A DNA stretch of 22,196 bases from an uncultured Clostridia bacterium (GCA_946562005.1 CAMNVD010000011.1:1-22196), one strand, 5' to 3'. Shown: positions 1 to 7,022, numbered from the stretch's first letter. Notes: generated from the letters alone by a model not told the origin. Translations and numbers: made by a program.

Positions 1-84
1 TATTTAGGGGTTACAATTTACTATAGCAAATCTTTCTTTCTTTGTCAAGAAATCTTTCGGGAAAAGTGAGAAGAAGGCGCATTA

Positions 85-113
85 TTGAGATAGCAGTGCA
101 GATGTGATAGAAT
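85..113 (+). promoter_or_regulatory. Sigma-70-type promoter for the apgM-family gene
   Basis: TTGAGA at 85-90, a 17-nt spacer and TAGAAT at 108-113, with a TG one base upstream of the -10 (extended -10). It lies about 30 nt before the start at 146. The first 80 bases of the window hold no other feature I can support. Confidence 0.6.
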
Positions 114-145
114 GATATAAATAATAAGCTGGGGAGGCAGATGTA

Positions 146-1369
146 ATGAAATATGTGGTAATTCTCTGTGATGGCATGGCAGATTGGCAAATCCCGGAAC
201 TGGAAAACCAGACGCCCTTAGCTGTGAGCCATACGCCTCATATGGATGGACTTGCTCGTCGTGGCAAAATGGGCATGGTGAAAACCGTACCAGAGGGGAT
301 GAATCCAGGTAGTGATGTGGCAAATCTTTCCGTGTTGGGCTATGACCCATTTGTGTATTATAGTGGGCGTTCTCCCTTAGAGGCTGTGAGCATAGGGGTA
401 ACCATGTCTTCTGATGATGTCTCTTTTCGCTGCAACTTGGTAACGTTAGACCCAACAGAAGGAGAAATCCCTTATGAAGCAAGGACCATCCTAGACCATA
501 GCTCTGATGAAATCACCACAGAAGAAGCTGCCCAGCTTCTTGCGGCAGTAAAGCCTATCTTAAAAGAGGCAGGGGATGGGCTACACTTGGGCGTGAGCTA
601 TCGCCATTGCTACTTAAAGGAAGGGGGCCAACTTGGTACAGACTGTACGCCGCCTCATGATATCTTAGGCAAAACCATTGGCAGCTACCTGCCAAAAGGC
701 ACCTATGGCGCCCAGATAACTCAAATGATGAAAGATTCCTATGATATCCTAAAAGACCATCCGGTGAACCAAGCAAGGATGGCTCGGGGGCTAAAGCCGG
801 CCAACTCTTGCTGGTTTTGGGGGGAAGGCAGAAAGCCAAACCTTGCTCCCTTCCATGAGCTGTATGGTTTAGCGGGGGCTGTTGTTTGCGCAGTAGATTT
901 GATTCGCGGTATTGCTCTTTGCGCTGGCATGGAGCATATTGCAGTAGAAGGGGCTACTGGTGCAATCCATACGAATTTTTATGGCAAGGGACAGGCAGCT
1001 CTTCAGGCCCTTGCAAATGGAAAAGACTTTGTTTTTGTTCATATAGAGTCTCCTGATGAGTGTGGGCACAAGGGGGACGCTCAGGCAAAGATAGATTCCA
1101 TTGCTACCATTGATGAAAAAGTCATTGGTCCTGTTCTTGCTGGTCTGGAAGAGATGGGGGAAGCATTCTCTATTTTAGTATTGCCAGACCATCCGACGCC
1201 GGTAGCTATCCGCACCCATACAGCGGAATCTGTTCCTTTTGTCTATTATCGTTCCTCTATGAAGGAGGGGGTACTGCAAAACCGAGTCTTTACCGAAGAG
1301 GCAGCTAAAGCAACTGGTCTTGTGTTGACAGGCGGCCCTGCTTTGTTAGGGGAATTTCTGGAGAAATAA
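146..1369 (+). CDS. apgM: ApgM-family phosphoglycerate mutase (possibly an alternative homoserine kinase)
   Basis: A 407-residue protein of the cofactor-independent, archaeal-type phosphoglycerate mutase family, in the alkaline phosphatase superfamily. The N-terminal DGMAD motif (residues 9-13) supplies a metal-binding aspartate. GSDVANLS holds Ser56, the expected phospho-acceptor nucleophile. HIESPDECGHKGD and the late PDHPTP/RTHT motifs supply the remaining metal ligands. Length is normal for the family. The ATG follows a GGGGAGG ribosome site at 131-137. The generic role is 3-phosphoglycerate to 2-phosphoglycerate conversion in glycolysis. However, the EGMNPGSDVANLS and YYSGRSPLEA motifs resemble the bacterial subfamily proposed to be a homoserine kinase in threonine synthesis. 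The neighbours (radA, sortase) do not decide between these roles. Family assignment is firm; substrate is not. Confidence 0.85.
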   Translation: MKYVVILCDGMADWQIPELENQTPLAVSHTPHMDGLARRGKMGMVKTVPEGMNPGSDVANLSVLGYDPFVYYSGRSPLEAVSIGVTMSSDDVSFRCNLVTLDPTEGEIPYEARTILDHSSDEITTEEAAQLLAAVKPILKEAGDGLHLGVSYRHCYLKEGGQLGTDCTPPHDILGKTIGSYLPKGTYGAQITQMMKDSYDILKDHPVNQARMARGLKPANSCWFWGEGRKPNLAPFHELYGLAGAVVCAVDLIRGIALCAGMEHIAVEGATGAIHTNFYGKGQAALQALANGKDFVFVHIESPDECGHKGDAQAKIDSIATIDEKVIGPVLAGLEEMGEAFSILVLPDHPTPVAIRTHTAESVPFVYYRSSMKEGVLQNRVFTEEAAKATGLVLTGGPALLGEFLEK

Positions 1370-1411
1370 ATATTTAACTGCAAAATATTCCATGAATGGG
1401 GAGAGAAACGT

Positions 1412-2779
1412 ATGGCAAAAACAAAGTATGTATATGTGTGCAGTGAATGCGGCACTTCTAGCTCGGGCTGGATGGGCAAGTGCCCAGGCTGCGGCAGCTG
1501 GAATACGATGGTGGCAGAAAGCACCGGCGACCCTGTACCAGTCAATAAACGTATCGCAATGGTGAGCACTGGTAATAAGCCAACACCGATTCCTACTGTG
1601 CCCACGCAAGATGTGGAGCGATTTGTTTTGGATATGCCGGAGTTAGATACGGTGCTAGGTGGTGGACTGGTGCCGGGGTCCCTTGTGCTTTTAGGGGGGG
1701 AACCGGGCATTGGGAAATCTACCATTCTTTTGCAGGTGGCTGCTGTCATGGGGAAAAAATACGGCGATGTGCTTTATGTTTCCGGGGAAGAATCTGCTCA
1801 CCAGGTGCGGATGCGGGCAGAACGGCTGGGGGCATTGATTCCGCAGGTATTACTCCTTAATGAAAATAATATGGATAATGTAATGATGGAGGCAAGGACA
1901 GTCCCCCATAAACTACTCATTTTAGACTCTATCCAGTCTGTATTTTTGCCGGACTTACCTTCTGTGCCAGGCAGTATTACCCAGGTGAGGGCCATTACTC
2001 ATACGCTGATGCAGTATGCAAAAGAAAACAATATCCCTGTCGTCATCGTAGGGCACGTAACTAAGGAAGGGACCCTTGCCGGTCCTCGGTTATTAGAGCA
2101 TATGGTAGATACAGTGCTTTACTTTGAAGGGGAGCGGTATCAAAGTTTCCGCCTGCTTCGGGCGGTAAAAAACCGCTTTGGTTCTACTAATGAAATCGGT
2201 GTTTTTGAAATGCAGGAAGATGGCTTGCAGCATTTTTCTGACCCCTCTAGCGTATTCCTATCCCAGCGACCAGAACAGGCTTGCGGCACGACGGTGACTT
2301 GTGTCATGCAAGGTACCCGGCCCATTCTCTTAGAGGTGCAGGCGCTGACGACGCCTACTTTCTTTGGCAATCCCCGCCGCCTAGGGGTGGGCATCGACTA
2401 TAACCGTTTGGCCATTATATTGGCAGTGTTAGAAAAGAAGCTGGGCCTGGCGCTCTCCGGGCAGGATGTCTATGTGAATATGGCCGGGGGGCTGCGGGTA
2501 GATGACCCAGCTGTAGACTTAGCGGTAGCAGCGGCTATCGCCTCTAGCTTCCGAGACCGTCCCATTGATAAGCGTACCATGATTATGGGTGAAATCGGTC
2601 TGGTAGGGGAGGCCCGGGCTGTGGCCCAGCCGGAACGGCGCATGAAGGAAGCAGCAAAGTTCGCTTTTGATAAATGTGTTTATTCCCAAAGCAGTAGTGT
2701 GGGAAAAAAGCAGTTGCCGCTGGATGCAATTGCTGTCAAAGATGTTTATCAGAGCTTCAAAGCGTTAGAGCTTTTATAA
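1412..2779 (+). CDS. radA: DNA repair protein RadA (Sms)
   Basis: A 455-residue RadA/Sms, the usual length for the family. It is a cytosolic, RecA-like, DnaB-type helicase that helps branch migration during recombinational repair. Visible parts in order: a four-cysteine zinc finger (C10, C13, C24, C27); the Walker A motif GEPGIGKST at residues 96-104; a Walker B-like LLILDS stretch; the RadA signature KNRFG at about residue 250; and a C-terminal Lon-protease-like domain with MAGGLRVDDPAVDLA. A GGGGAGA ribosome site at 1398-1404 precedes the ATG. It lies 42 nt downstream of the apgM-family gene and 28 nt upstream of the sortase, with no terminator between them, so co-transcription is likely. 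Nothing is missing or truncated. Confidence 0.96.
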   Translation: MAKTKYVYVCSECGTSSSGWMGKCPGCGSWNTMVAESTGDPVPVNKRIAMVSTGNKPTPIPTVPTQDVERFVLDMPELDTVLGGGLVPGSLVLLGGEPGIGKSTILLQVAAVMGKKYGDVLYVSGEESAHQVRMRAERLGALIPQVLLLNENNMDNVMMEARTVPHKLLILDSIQSVFLPDLPSVPGSITQVRAITHTLMQYAKENNIPVVIVGHVTKEGTLAGPRLLEHMVDTVLYFEGERYQSFRLLRAVKNRFGSTNEIGVFEMQEDGLQHFSDPSSVFLSQRPEQACGTTVTCVMQGTRPILLEVQALTTPTFFGNPRRLGVGIDYNRLAIILAVLEKKLGLALSGQDVYVNMAGGLRVDDPAVDLAVAAAIASSFRDRPIDKRTMIMGEIGLVGEARAVAQPERRMKEAAKFAFDKCVYSQSSSVGKKQLPLDAIAVKDVYQSFKALELL

Positions 2780-2807
2780 AAAGGAATGATTATAGAGAAG
2801 GGACAGG

Positions 2808-3572
2808 ATGGGTGTGTCCGAAGGAGAAGGAAAAAAGAATAAAGGCAAGGGACGTCTTATATGGTGGTTGGTTTTTGTCTTGTGTGGTATGGTTTTTCTT
2901 GGTTCGGCTATAGCGTTTATGAGCGGGCTATCTATGAGCTATAAAGAAAAGCAGACTAATGCTTATTTGGCGTCTTTGGTGCAGCAAGGAGAGCGTATTT
3001 CGGTGCTGCGGCTTTTAGCCCGGCAAAATCCTGACTTTGCCGGTTGGCTGTCTGTAGCGGAGACAGATTTAAGTTATCCGGTCATGTATACGCCTGCGGA
3101 GCCGGAGTATTATCTGCATCGTGGTTTTGATAAGTCAGATGCCGCTAGCGGCTGCTTATTTATTGGCGAGGGGTCTGCGCCAGACAGCAGCCACATCGTT
3201 ATCTATGGCCATAATATGAAAAACGGCACCATGTTTGGCGCGCTGATGCCCTATGCGAAAAAAGACTATTGGCAGGCGCACCCATTGATTTCCTTTGATA
3301 ACCTAGCAGGGGAAGGGGTATATGAAATTATAGGCGTCTTCTATAGTCAAGTTTATAGGGAGGCTGATGAAGGGGTGTTTCGCTATTATCGCTATACGGA
3401 CTTGATGGACGAGGAGCGGTTTCAGCAATACATCCGCCAGGTGAAGGTGGCCTCTCTCTATGATACCGGCGTTATGGCCGAATATGGGGACCAGATACTG
3501 ACGCTGTCTACCTGTAGCTATCACATGGAGGACGGGCGCTTTGTAGTGGTGGCTCGGCGGAAGGCGGAGTGA
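2808..3572 (+). CDS. Class B sortase
   Basis: A 254-residue membrane-anchored cysteine transpeptidase that would join secreted proteins carrying a C-terminal sorting motif to the cell envelope. A basic, glycine-rich N-terminus (residues 1-16) is followed by one membrane helix at about 18-42, then the extracytoplasmic sortase fold. The catalytic residues are visible: His135 in IYGHNMKNG, Cys236 in TLSTCSY and Arg244 in DGRFVVVARR. The YGHNMKNGTMF and LSTCSYH motifs are typical of class B. It begins 28 nt after radA with a GAAGGGA ribosome site. No protein with an LPXTG- or NPXTN-like sorting signal is encoded in this window, so the substrate is unknown. The class call is firm; housekeeping versus dedicated role cannot be told. 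Confidence 0.92.
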   Translation: MGVSEGEGKKNKGKGRLIWWLVFVLCGMVFLGSAIAFMSGLSMSYKEKQTNAYLASLVQQGERISVLRLLARQNPDFAGWLSVAETDLSYPVMYTPAEPEYYLHRGFDKSDAASGCLFIGEGSAPDSSHIVIYGHNMKNGTMFGALMPYAKKDYWQAHPLISFDNLAGEGVYEIIGVFYSQVYREADEGVFRYYRYTDLMDEERFQQYIRQVKVASLYDTGVMAEYGDQILTLSTCSYHMEDGRFVVVARRKAE

Positions 3573-3669
3573 CAAGGGCTGGATTTTTCTTGCAGGATAT
3601 GATAAACTTCTAAGTTATAAGATAATGACCTGTAAGGGTGAAAAATAGAAAAAATGCAGGAGGCAAAAA

Positions 3670-5265
3670 ATGATTATTGTTTCCAATGTGAGTTTGAATT
3701 TTAACGGGACCAATTTGTTCTCAGATGTAAACTTAAAATTTACTTCCGGTAACTGTTATGGAGTTATTGGTGCTAATGGCGCCGGGAAATCTACTTTCCT
3801 AAAGATTCTTTGCGGTGAGCTGGAGACTTCTACTGGGGAAGTGGTTATCCCCGATGATGAGCGGATGTCCGTCCTCAAGCAGGACCACTATGCTTATGAA
3901 GAATACACCGTCCTGGATACCATCATCATGGGCAATAAAAAGCTCTATGACATCATGAAAGAAAAAGACGCTATCTATGAAAAGCCAGACTTCTCTGATG
4001 AAGACGGTATCCGTGTGGCAGAACTGGAAGGGGAATTTGCAGAGCTGGACGGCTGGGAAGCAGAGTCTAACGCTTCTCGTCTCATCCAAGGGCTTGGTCT
4101 CTCTGAATCTCTCCTCTATGAAAAAATGAGCGCTCTTACCGGGAAAGAAAAGGTGAAAATCTTACTGGCCCAGGCATTGTTTGGTAACCCGGAAATTCTG
4201 CTCTTGGACGAACCTACCAACCACCTGGACATTGCTTCTATTAACTGGTTAGAGGATTTCCTCTTGGACTATGAAGGGACTGTTATTGTGGTATCCCACG
4301 ACCGTCACTTCTTAAATACCGTTTGCACCCATATCGTAGACATCGACTACACCAAGATTAAGATGTATGTGGGCAACTATGAATTTTGGTATGAATCCAG
4401 CCAGATGATGCAGGCGATGCTCAAGCAACAAAATAAGAAAGCGGAAGAACGGGCCAAAGAACTGCAAACCTTCATTGCCCGCTTCTCTGCTAATAAATCT
4501 AAGTCCAAACAGGCTACCAGCCGCAGAAAGCTCCTGGATAAGCTGACTATAGAAGAAATGCCTGCTTCCAGCCGCCGGTATCCTTTCGTTGGCTTCCAAA
4601 TGGATCGGGAAGTGGGGAAAGATATCCTGACTGTAGAGGGCTTAACCAAAACCATTGACGGGGTAAAGGTGCTGGATAATGTATCCTTCACGGTGAACCG
4701 TGGGGATAAAATCGCTTTCGTTGGCGAAAATGAAATCGCCAACACTACCCTCTTCAAAATCCTCATGGAAGAAATGGAACCAGACGCCGGCACCTTCAAA
4801 TGGGGCGTCAGCACCAGTCGTTCTTATTTCCCCAATGACAACTCCGCCTACTTCGACGGTTGTGATTTGAATATCTTAGACTGGATGCGGCAATACTCCA
4901 AAGACCAGACGGAAACCTATCTCCGGGGCTTCATGGGACGGATGCTCTTCTCTGGGGAGGATATCTTTAAGCCGGTTAATGTGCTCTCCGGGGGCGAAAA
5001 GGTGCGGTGTATGCTCTCTCGCATGATGATGTTCGGCTCTAATGTGCTCATCCTCGACCAGCCTACCAACCACCTGGACTTGGAATCTATCACGGCGGTA
5101 AACAAGGGGCTCATGGATTTTAAGAGCAACATTCTCTTTACCTCTCACGACCATGAATTTATCGAAACGGTGGCCAACCGTATCATCGAGCTGAACCCCG
5201 ACGGTATCATCGACCGTATCGGCACTTACGAAGAATACCTGGAATTTAAGGCGAATCAGGGATAG
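3670..5265 (+). CDS. ABC-F family ATPase, YkpA/YbiT-like
   Basis: A 531-residue soluble protein with two ATP-binding cassettes and no membrane domain. ABC-F proteins act on ribosomes as translation factors or antibiotic-protection proteins. Cassette 1 has Walker A GANGAGKST (K40) and Walker B LDEPTNHLD (E181), but a degraded signature, LTGKE, at 156-160. A charged interdomain linker follows at about 250-300. Cassette 2 has an intact signature LSGGE (439-443), but Walker A reads GENEIANTT with Asn358 in place of lysine, and Walker B reads LDQPTNHLD with Gln464 in place of glutamate. One composite ATP site is thus intact and the other degraded. From memory, Bacillus YkpA shares this pattern. 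An AGGAGG site precedes the ATG. The 97-nt gap after the sortase holds only a weak promoter candidate. The 3' end overlaps the convergent XRE gene by 20 bp. Confidence 0.9.
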   Translation: MIIVSNVSLNFNGTNLFSDVNLKFTSGNCYGVIGANGAGKSTFLKILCGELETSTGEVVIPDDERMSVLKQDHYAYEEYTVLDTIIMGNKKLYDIMKEKDAIYEKPDFSDEDGIRVAELEGEFAELDGWEAESNASRLIQGLGLSESLLYEKMSALTGKEKVKILLAQALFGNPEILLLDEPTNHLDIASINWLEDFLLDYEGTVIVVSHDRHFLNTVCTHIVDIDYTKIKMYVGNYEFWYESSQMMQAMLKQQNKKAEERAKELQTFIARFSANKSKSKQATSRRKLLDKLTIEEMPASSRRYPFVGFQMDREVGKDILTVEGLTKTIDGVKVLDNVSFTVNRGDKIAFVGENEIANTTLFKILMEEMEPDAGTFKWGVSTSRSYFPNDNSAYFDGCDLNILDWMRQYSKDQTETYLRGFMGRMLFSGEDIFKPVNVLSGGEKVRCMLSRMMMFGSNVLILDQPTNHLDLESITAVNKGLMDFKSNILFTSHDHEFIETVANRIIELNPDGIIDRIGTYEEYLEFKANQG

Positions 5266-5515
5266 TCGAGTCGGAGTCGGAAGACATCAGCTCTTCTGTG
5301 CTGACTCGGAAAATCTTGCAGAAAACAACCAACTCTTTGTCTGTAACACGCCGTTTGCCGGTCTCAATGCGGCAGATGACATTTCTGTCTATATCGTAGC
5401 CCATTAACTGTAACTTTGCGGCGAGGTCCCGTTGGGAGAGGTTGTGTGCAGTACGCAGGGCAAGGAGTTTCTTACCAACGATATTTTTGGGTTTCGGGTT
5501 TTGTGGGTTGTTCAT
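5246..5515 (-). CDS. XRE-family HTH transcriptional regulator (likely autorepressor)
   Basis: An 89-residue protein that is almost entirely one Cro/C1-type helix-turn-helix domain (about residues 12-75). Typical features are LRTAHNLSQRDLAAKL (helices 1-2), the recognition region DRNVICRIETGKRRVTDKEL, and VFCKIFRVSTEEL. A short acidic, serine-rich tail follows. The start is set by a GGAGT ribosome site 9 nt upstream on the minus strand. Its promoter contains an inverted repeat between the -35 and -10, which suggests the protein represses its own gene. It is divergent from two further small XRE genes. Its last 20 bp overlap the 3' end of the ABC-F gene. The target genes are unknown. Confidence 0.85.
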   Translation of the reverse strand: MNNPQNPKPKNIVGKKLLALRTAHNLSQRDLAAKLQLMGYDIDRNVICRIETGKRRVTDKELVVFCKIFRVSTEELMSSDSDSTIPDSP

Positions 5516-5561
5516 TTGGTTTTACTCCTATTCCTTAAATAAATTTTTATTTGCAATATGG

Positions 5562-5590
5562 ATTATAAGCTAAACAGCTTATAAAGTCAA
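5562..5590 (-). promoter_or_regulatory. Promoter of the minus-strand XRE gene
   Basis: On the minus strand, TTGACT (5590-5585), a 17-nt spacer and a perfect TATAAT (5567-5562) lie about 45 nt upstream of the start at 5515. This is one of the best promoters in the window. The whole spacer is occupied by an inverted repeat. Confidence 0.8.
5563..5584. promoter_or_regulatory. Inverted-repeat operator between -35 and -10
   Basis: TTATAAGCT (5563-5571) and AGCTTATAA (5576-5584) form a perfect 9-bp dyad around a 4-nt AAAC centre. It fills the spacer of the minus-strand XRE promoter and overlaps its -10. A further half-site, AGCTTAT, lies at 5630-5636 just upstream of the divergent plus-strand XRE gene. 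The layout fits a repressor operator serving both directions. Which of the three XRE proteins binds is inference. Confidence 0.65.
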
Positions 5591-5667
5591 CAGTATTATA
5601 AATATTTTTGCCTATAAAGAGCGCAAAATAGCTTATTTTATGGTGGTTTATGAGGAGGCATGGTTTT

Positions 5668-5856
5668 ATGGGGATTAGAAAAGATTTTTCAGTTGCTTTA
5701 GCTAAGAAGGAGTTAAAACAGGCAGAGGCAGCTAGAATTTTGGGTGTTTCTCCTCAAGTTTTAAATCGTAAGCTGGTAAATGGCTCTATGAAGTATGACG
5801 AGGCTCTAGCTTATGCAGAAAAACTAGGATTTGAAATTATATGGGTTGAAAAATAA
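5668..5856 (+). CDS. Small HTH DNA-binding protein
   Basis: A 62-residue protein made of a single Cro/C1-like helix-turn-helix: KKELKQAEAARILGVSPQVLNRKL (about residues 12-35) then a short amphipathic tail ending FEIIWVEK. I chose the ATG at 5668 because AGGAGG at 5653-5658 sits about 9 nt before it; an in-frame ATG at 5650 would place this ribosome site inside the gene. There is no recognisable effector domain. It is followed 46 nt later by another XRE gene on the same strand and lies in a notably AT-rich stretch. Its function is probably local regulation, but the target is not evident. Confidence 0.75.
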   Translation: MGIRKDFSVALAKKELKQAEAARILGVSPQVLNRKLVNGSMKYDEALAYAEKLGFEIIWVEK

Positions 5857-5902
5857 GTAGAAACTATTGTAAGGGAAACTCCATATTTTTTGGAGGAATA
5901 AG

Positions 5903-6142
5903 ATGACGAAATGTTATTGTGCTCTTTTTGTTGCAGAGAGAATTAAATTGCAATTAAAAGAACAAAAAATTGCTGCCAGCAAAATGCTTGAGGATTGCGG
6001 TATGAATAAAAATGCGCTGGGTACTATGCAATCCAGGGGATATTTTCCGCAATTAGAGTCCATTGCAAAGATTGCGGATTACCTGGATTGTTCTGTTGAT
6101 TATTTGCTGGGCAGAACAGATAATCCAAAATTGTATCATTGA
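5903..6142 (+). CDS. XRE-family HTH regulator
   Basis: A 79-residue helix-turn-helix protein. The order AERIKLQLKEQKIAASKML, CGMNKNALGTMQSRG, PQLESIAKIADYLDCSVDYLLGRTDNP is the standard fold of Firmicute XRE regulators, including many from mobile elements. The start follows a GGAGGA site at 5892-5897. It appears co-transcribed with the 62-residue gene upstream. It ends just before a suspected dispersed repeat at 6149. Its codon and base composition is more AT-rich than the metabolic genes around it, which hints at acquisition. The target is unknown. Confidence 0.8.
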   Translation: MTKCYCALFVAERIKLQLKEQKIAASKMLEDCGMNKNALGTMQSRGYFPQLESIAKIADYLDCSVDYLLGRTDNPKLYH

Positions 6143-6148
6143 GTTTAA

Positions 6149-6179
6149 GATCCTTCGTCACTGCGTTTCTCAGGATGAC
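6149..6179. repeat. Possible dispersed intergenic repeat
   Basis: A stretch running from GATCCTTCGTCACTGCG through TCTCAGGATGAC, with 5-bp inverted ends ATCCT/AGGAT. It resembles the short repeats seen between genes in many anaerobe genomes. Only one copy is in the window, so repetition is inferred. Confidence 0.35.
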
Positions 6180-6205
6180 TTGAAGGCAAGAAGGCAAGGG
6201 GAGCG

Positions 6206-6229
6206 TTGTCAATCGTTATGATTCGACAA
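6206..6229. promoter_or_regulatory. Imperfect inverted repeat upstream of mntP promoter
   Basis: TTGTCAATC (6206-6214) pairs with GATTCGACAA (6220-6229) apart from one bulged C. It lies directly upstream of the predicted mntP -35. A metal-responsive regulator of the MntR/DtxR type would be a logical binder, but the sequence does not match a site I can name with certainty. Confidence 0.3.
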
Positions 6230-6238
6230 AATGAGAAA

Positions 6239-6268
6239 TTGAAAACAAAGCTATCTTTATGGTAAAAT
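6239..6268 (+). promoter_or_regulatory. Predicted mntP promoter
   Basis: TTGAAA at 6239-6244, an 18-nt spacer and TAAAAT at 6263-6268, about 40 nt before the mntP start. A reasonable but not perfect match. Confidence 0.5.
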
Positions 6269-6307
6269 AAAGTACTTTGCGAAGTCGGTATCATAAAGGA
6301 GTTTGTT

Positions 6308-6877
6308 ATGTCTTTTTGGATGTTGTGTCTTTTGGGCGTAGGCCTAGCTATGGACGCTTTTGCCGTGTCTATCACCAATGGGATGTGTTATCAGAATGCA
6401 GGGAAGAGGACTGCTCTGCTTTCGGCGTTATTTTTTGGCTTCTTCCAGGGCTTCATGCCGTTCGTTGGCTTTTTAGCCGGCCTTGCCTTCCGTAAGCCCA
6501 TTGCTTTTTTAGACCATTGGATAGCGCTGGTGCTTCTTTCTTTCATTGGCGGGCAGATGATATGGGGCGCTTTAAAAGAAAGCTGTGAGGAGATGACGGC
6601 TTCTGCTGGCAAGGAGCTTACGGTGCGGGCTATCTTTTTCCAGGCTATTGCTACCAGCATAGACGCACTGACGGTAGGTATCGGCTTTGCCGTCATGGAA
6701 ATCAATATTTGGCAGGCGGTCTCTGTCATTGCCCTCATTACCTTTTGCTGCTCTCTCATAGGAGCGGCGCTGGGGAAATCTTTCGGTGTGCTCTTAAAAG
6801 ACAAAGCGGAAATCTTCGGCGGGGTTATCCTCATTGCCATCGGGGTGAAAATCTTTTTAGAGCATATCCTTGGCTAG
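6308..6877 (+). CDS. mntP: Manganese efflux pump MntP
   Basis: A 189-residue, six-helix inner-membrane exporter of Mn2+, full length for the family. It has the two internally repeated halves expected of this protein: GLAMDAFAVSI near the N-terminus with Asp16, and ATSIDALTVGIGF with Asp119. These two aspartates are the conserved metal-transport residues. The ATG follows AAGGAG at 6296-6301. It stands alone between the XRE cluster and the queuosine operon, with its own promoter. I see no yybP-ykoY manganese riboswitch; the 165-nt upstream gap holds instead a small inverted repeat. Very secure on family. Confidence 0.93.
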   Translation: MSFWMLCLLGVGLAMDAFAVSITNGMCYQNAGKRTALLSALFFGFFQGFMPFVGFLAGLAFRKPIAFLDHWIALVLLSFIGGQMIWGALKESCEEMTASAGKELTVRAIFFQAIATSIDALTVGIGFAVMEINIWQAVSVIALITFCCSLIGAALGKSFGVLLKDKAEIFGGVILIAIGVKIFLEHILG

Positions 6878-6891
6878 CATAAAAATTTTAC

Positions 6892-6920
6892 TTGCGTCGC
6901 TAAGAAAATCTTTGTATAAT
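6892..6920 (+). promoter_or_regulatory. Promoter of the queT-queF operon
   Basis: TTGCGT at 6892-6897, exactly 17 nt, then a perfect TATAAT at 6915-6920. Transcription would begin a few bases upstream of the riboswitch aptamer. Confidence 0.75.
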
Positions 6921-6939
6921 GATGTATGAAAATTGCAGA

Positions 6940-6978
6940 GACAGTTCGAAACCATCCTGTCTATAAACAAAACTAGGG
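6940..6978 (+). ncRNA. PreQ1-I riboswitch aptamer
   Basis: A class I preQ1 aptamer. Stem P1 is GACAG (6940-6944) with CTGTC (6957-6961). The loop TTCGAAACC and the A-rich tail TATAAACAAAACTAGGG (6962-6978) match the compact H-type pseudoknot; the CC of the loop would pair with the terminal GGG. It sits immediately upstream of queuosine genes, as expected. Ligand binding should free the downstream terminator and stop transcription when preQ1 is abundant. Confidence 0.85.
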
Positions 6979-6985
6979 AACGTGC

Positions 6986-7017
6986 AGTCTAGCTAGGTGC
7001 AGCCTATTTACTAGACT
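6986..7017 (+). other. Extra stem-loop between aptamer and terminator
   Basis: AGTCTAG (6986-6992) pairs with CTAGACT (7011-7017), and TAGG (6994-6997) pairs with CCTA (7003-7006) inside it. It would fold in either riboswitch state and may bring the antiterminator strands together. Confidence 0.55.
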
Positions 7018-7022
7018 CTTTT

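Noticed and set aside
5650..5667. Earlier ATG for the 62-residue HTH gene
   Set aside because: It would put the AGGAGG ribosome site inside the coding sequence as Arg-Arg codons.
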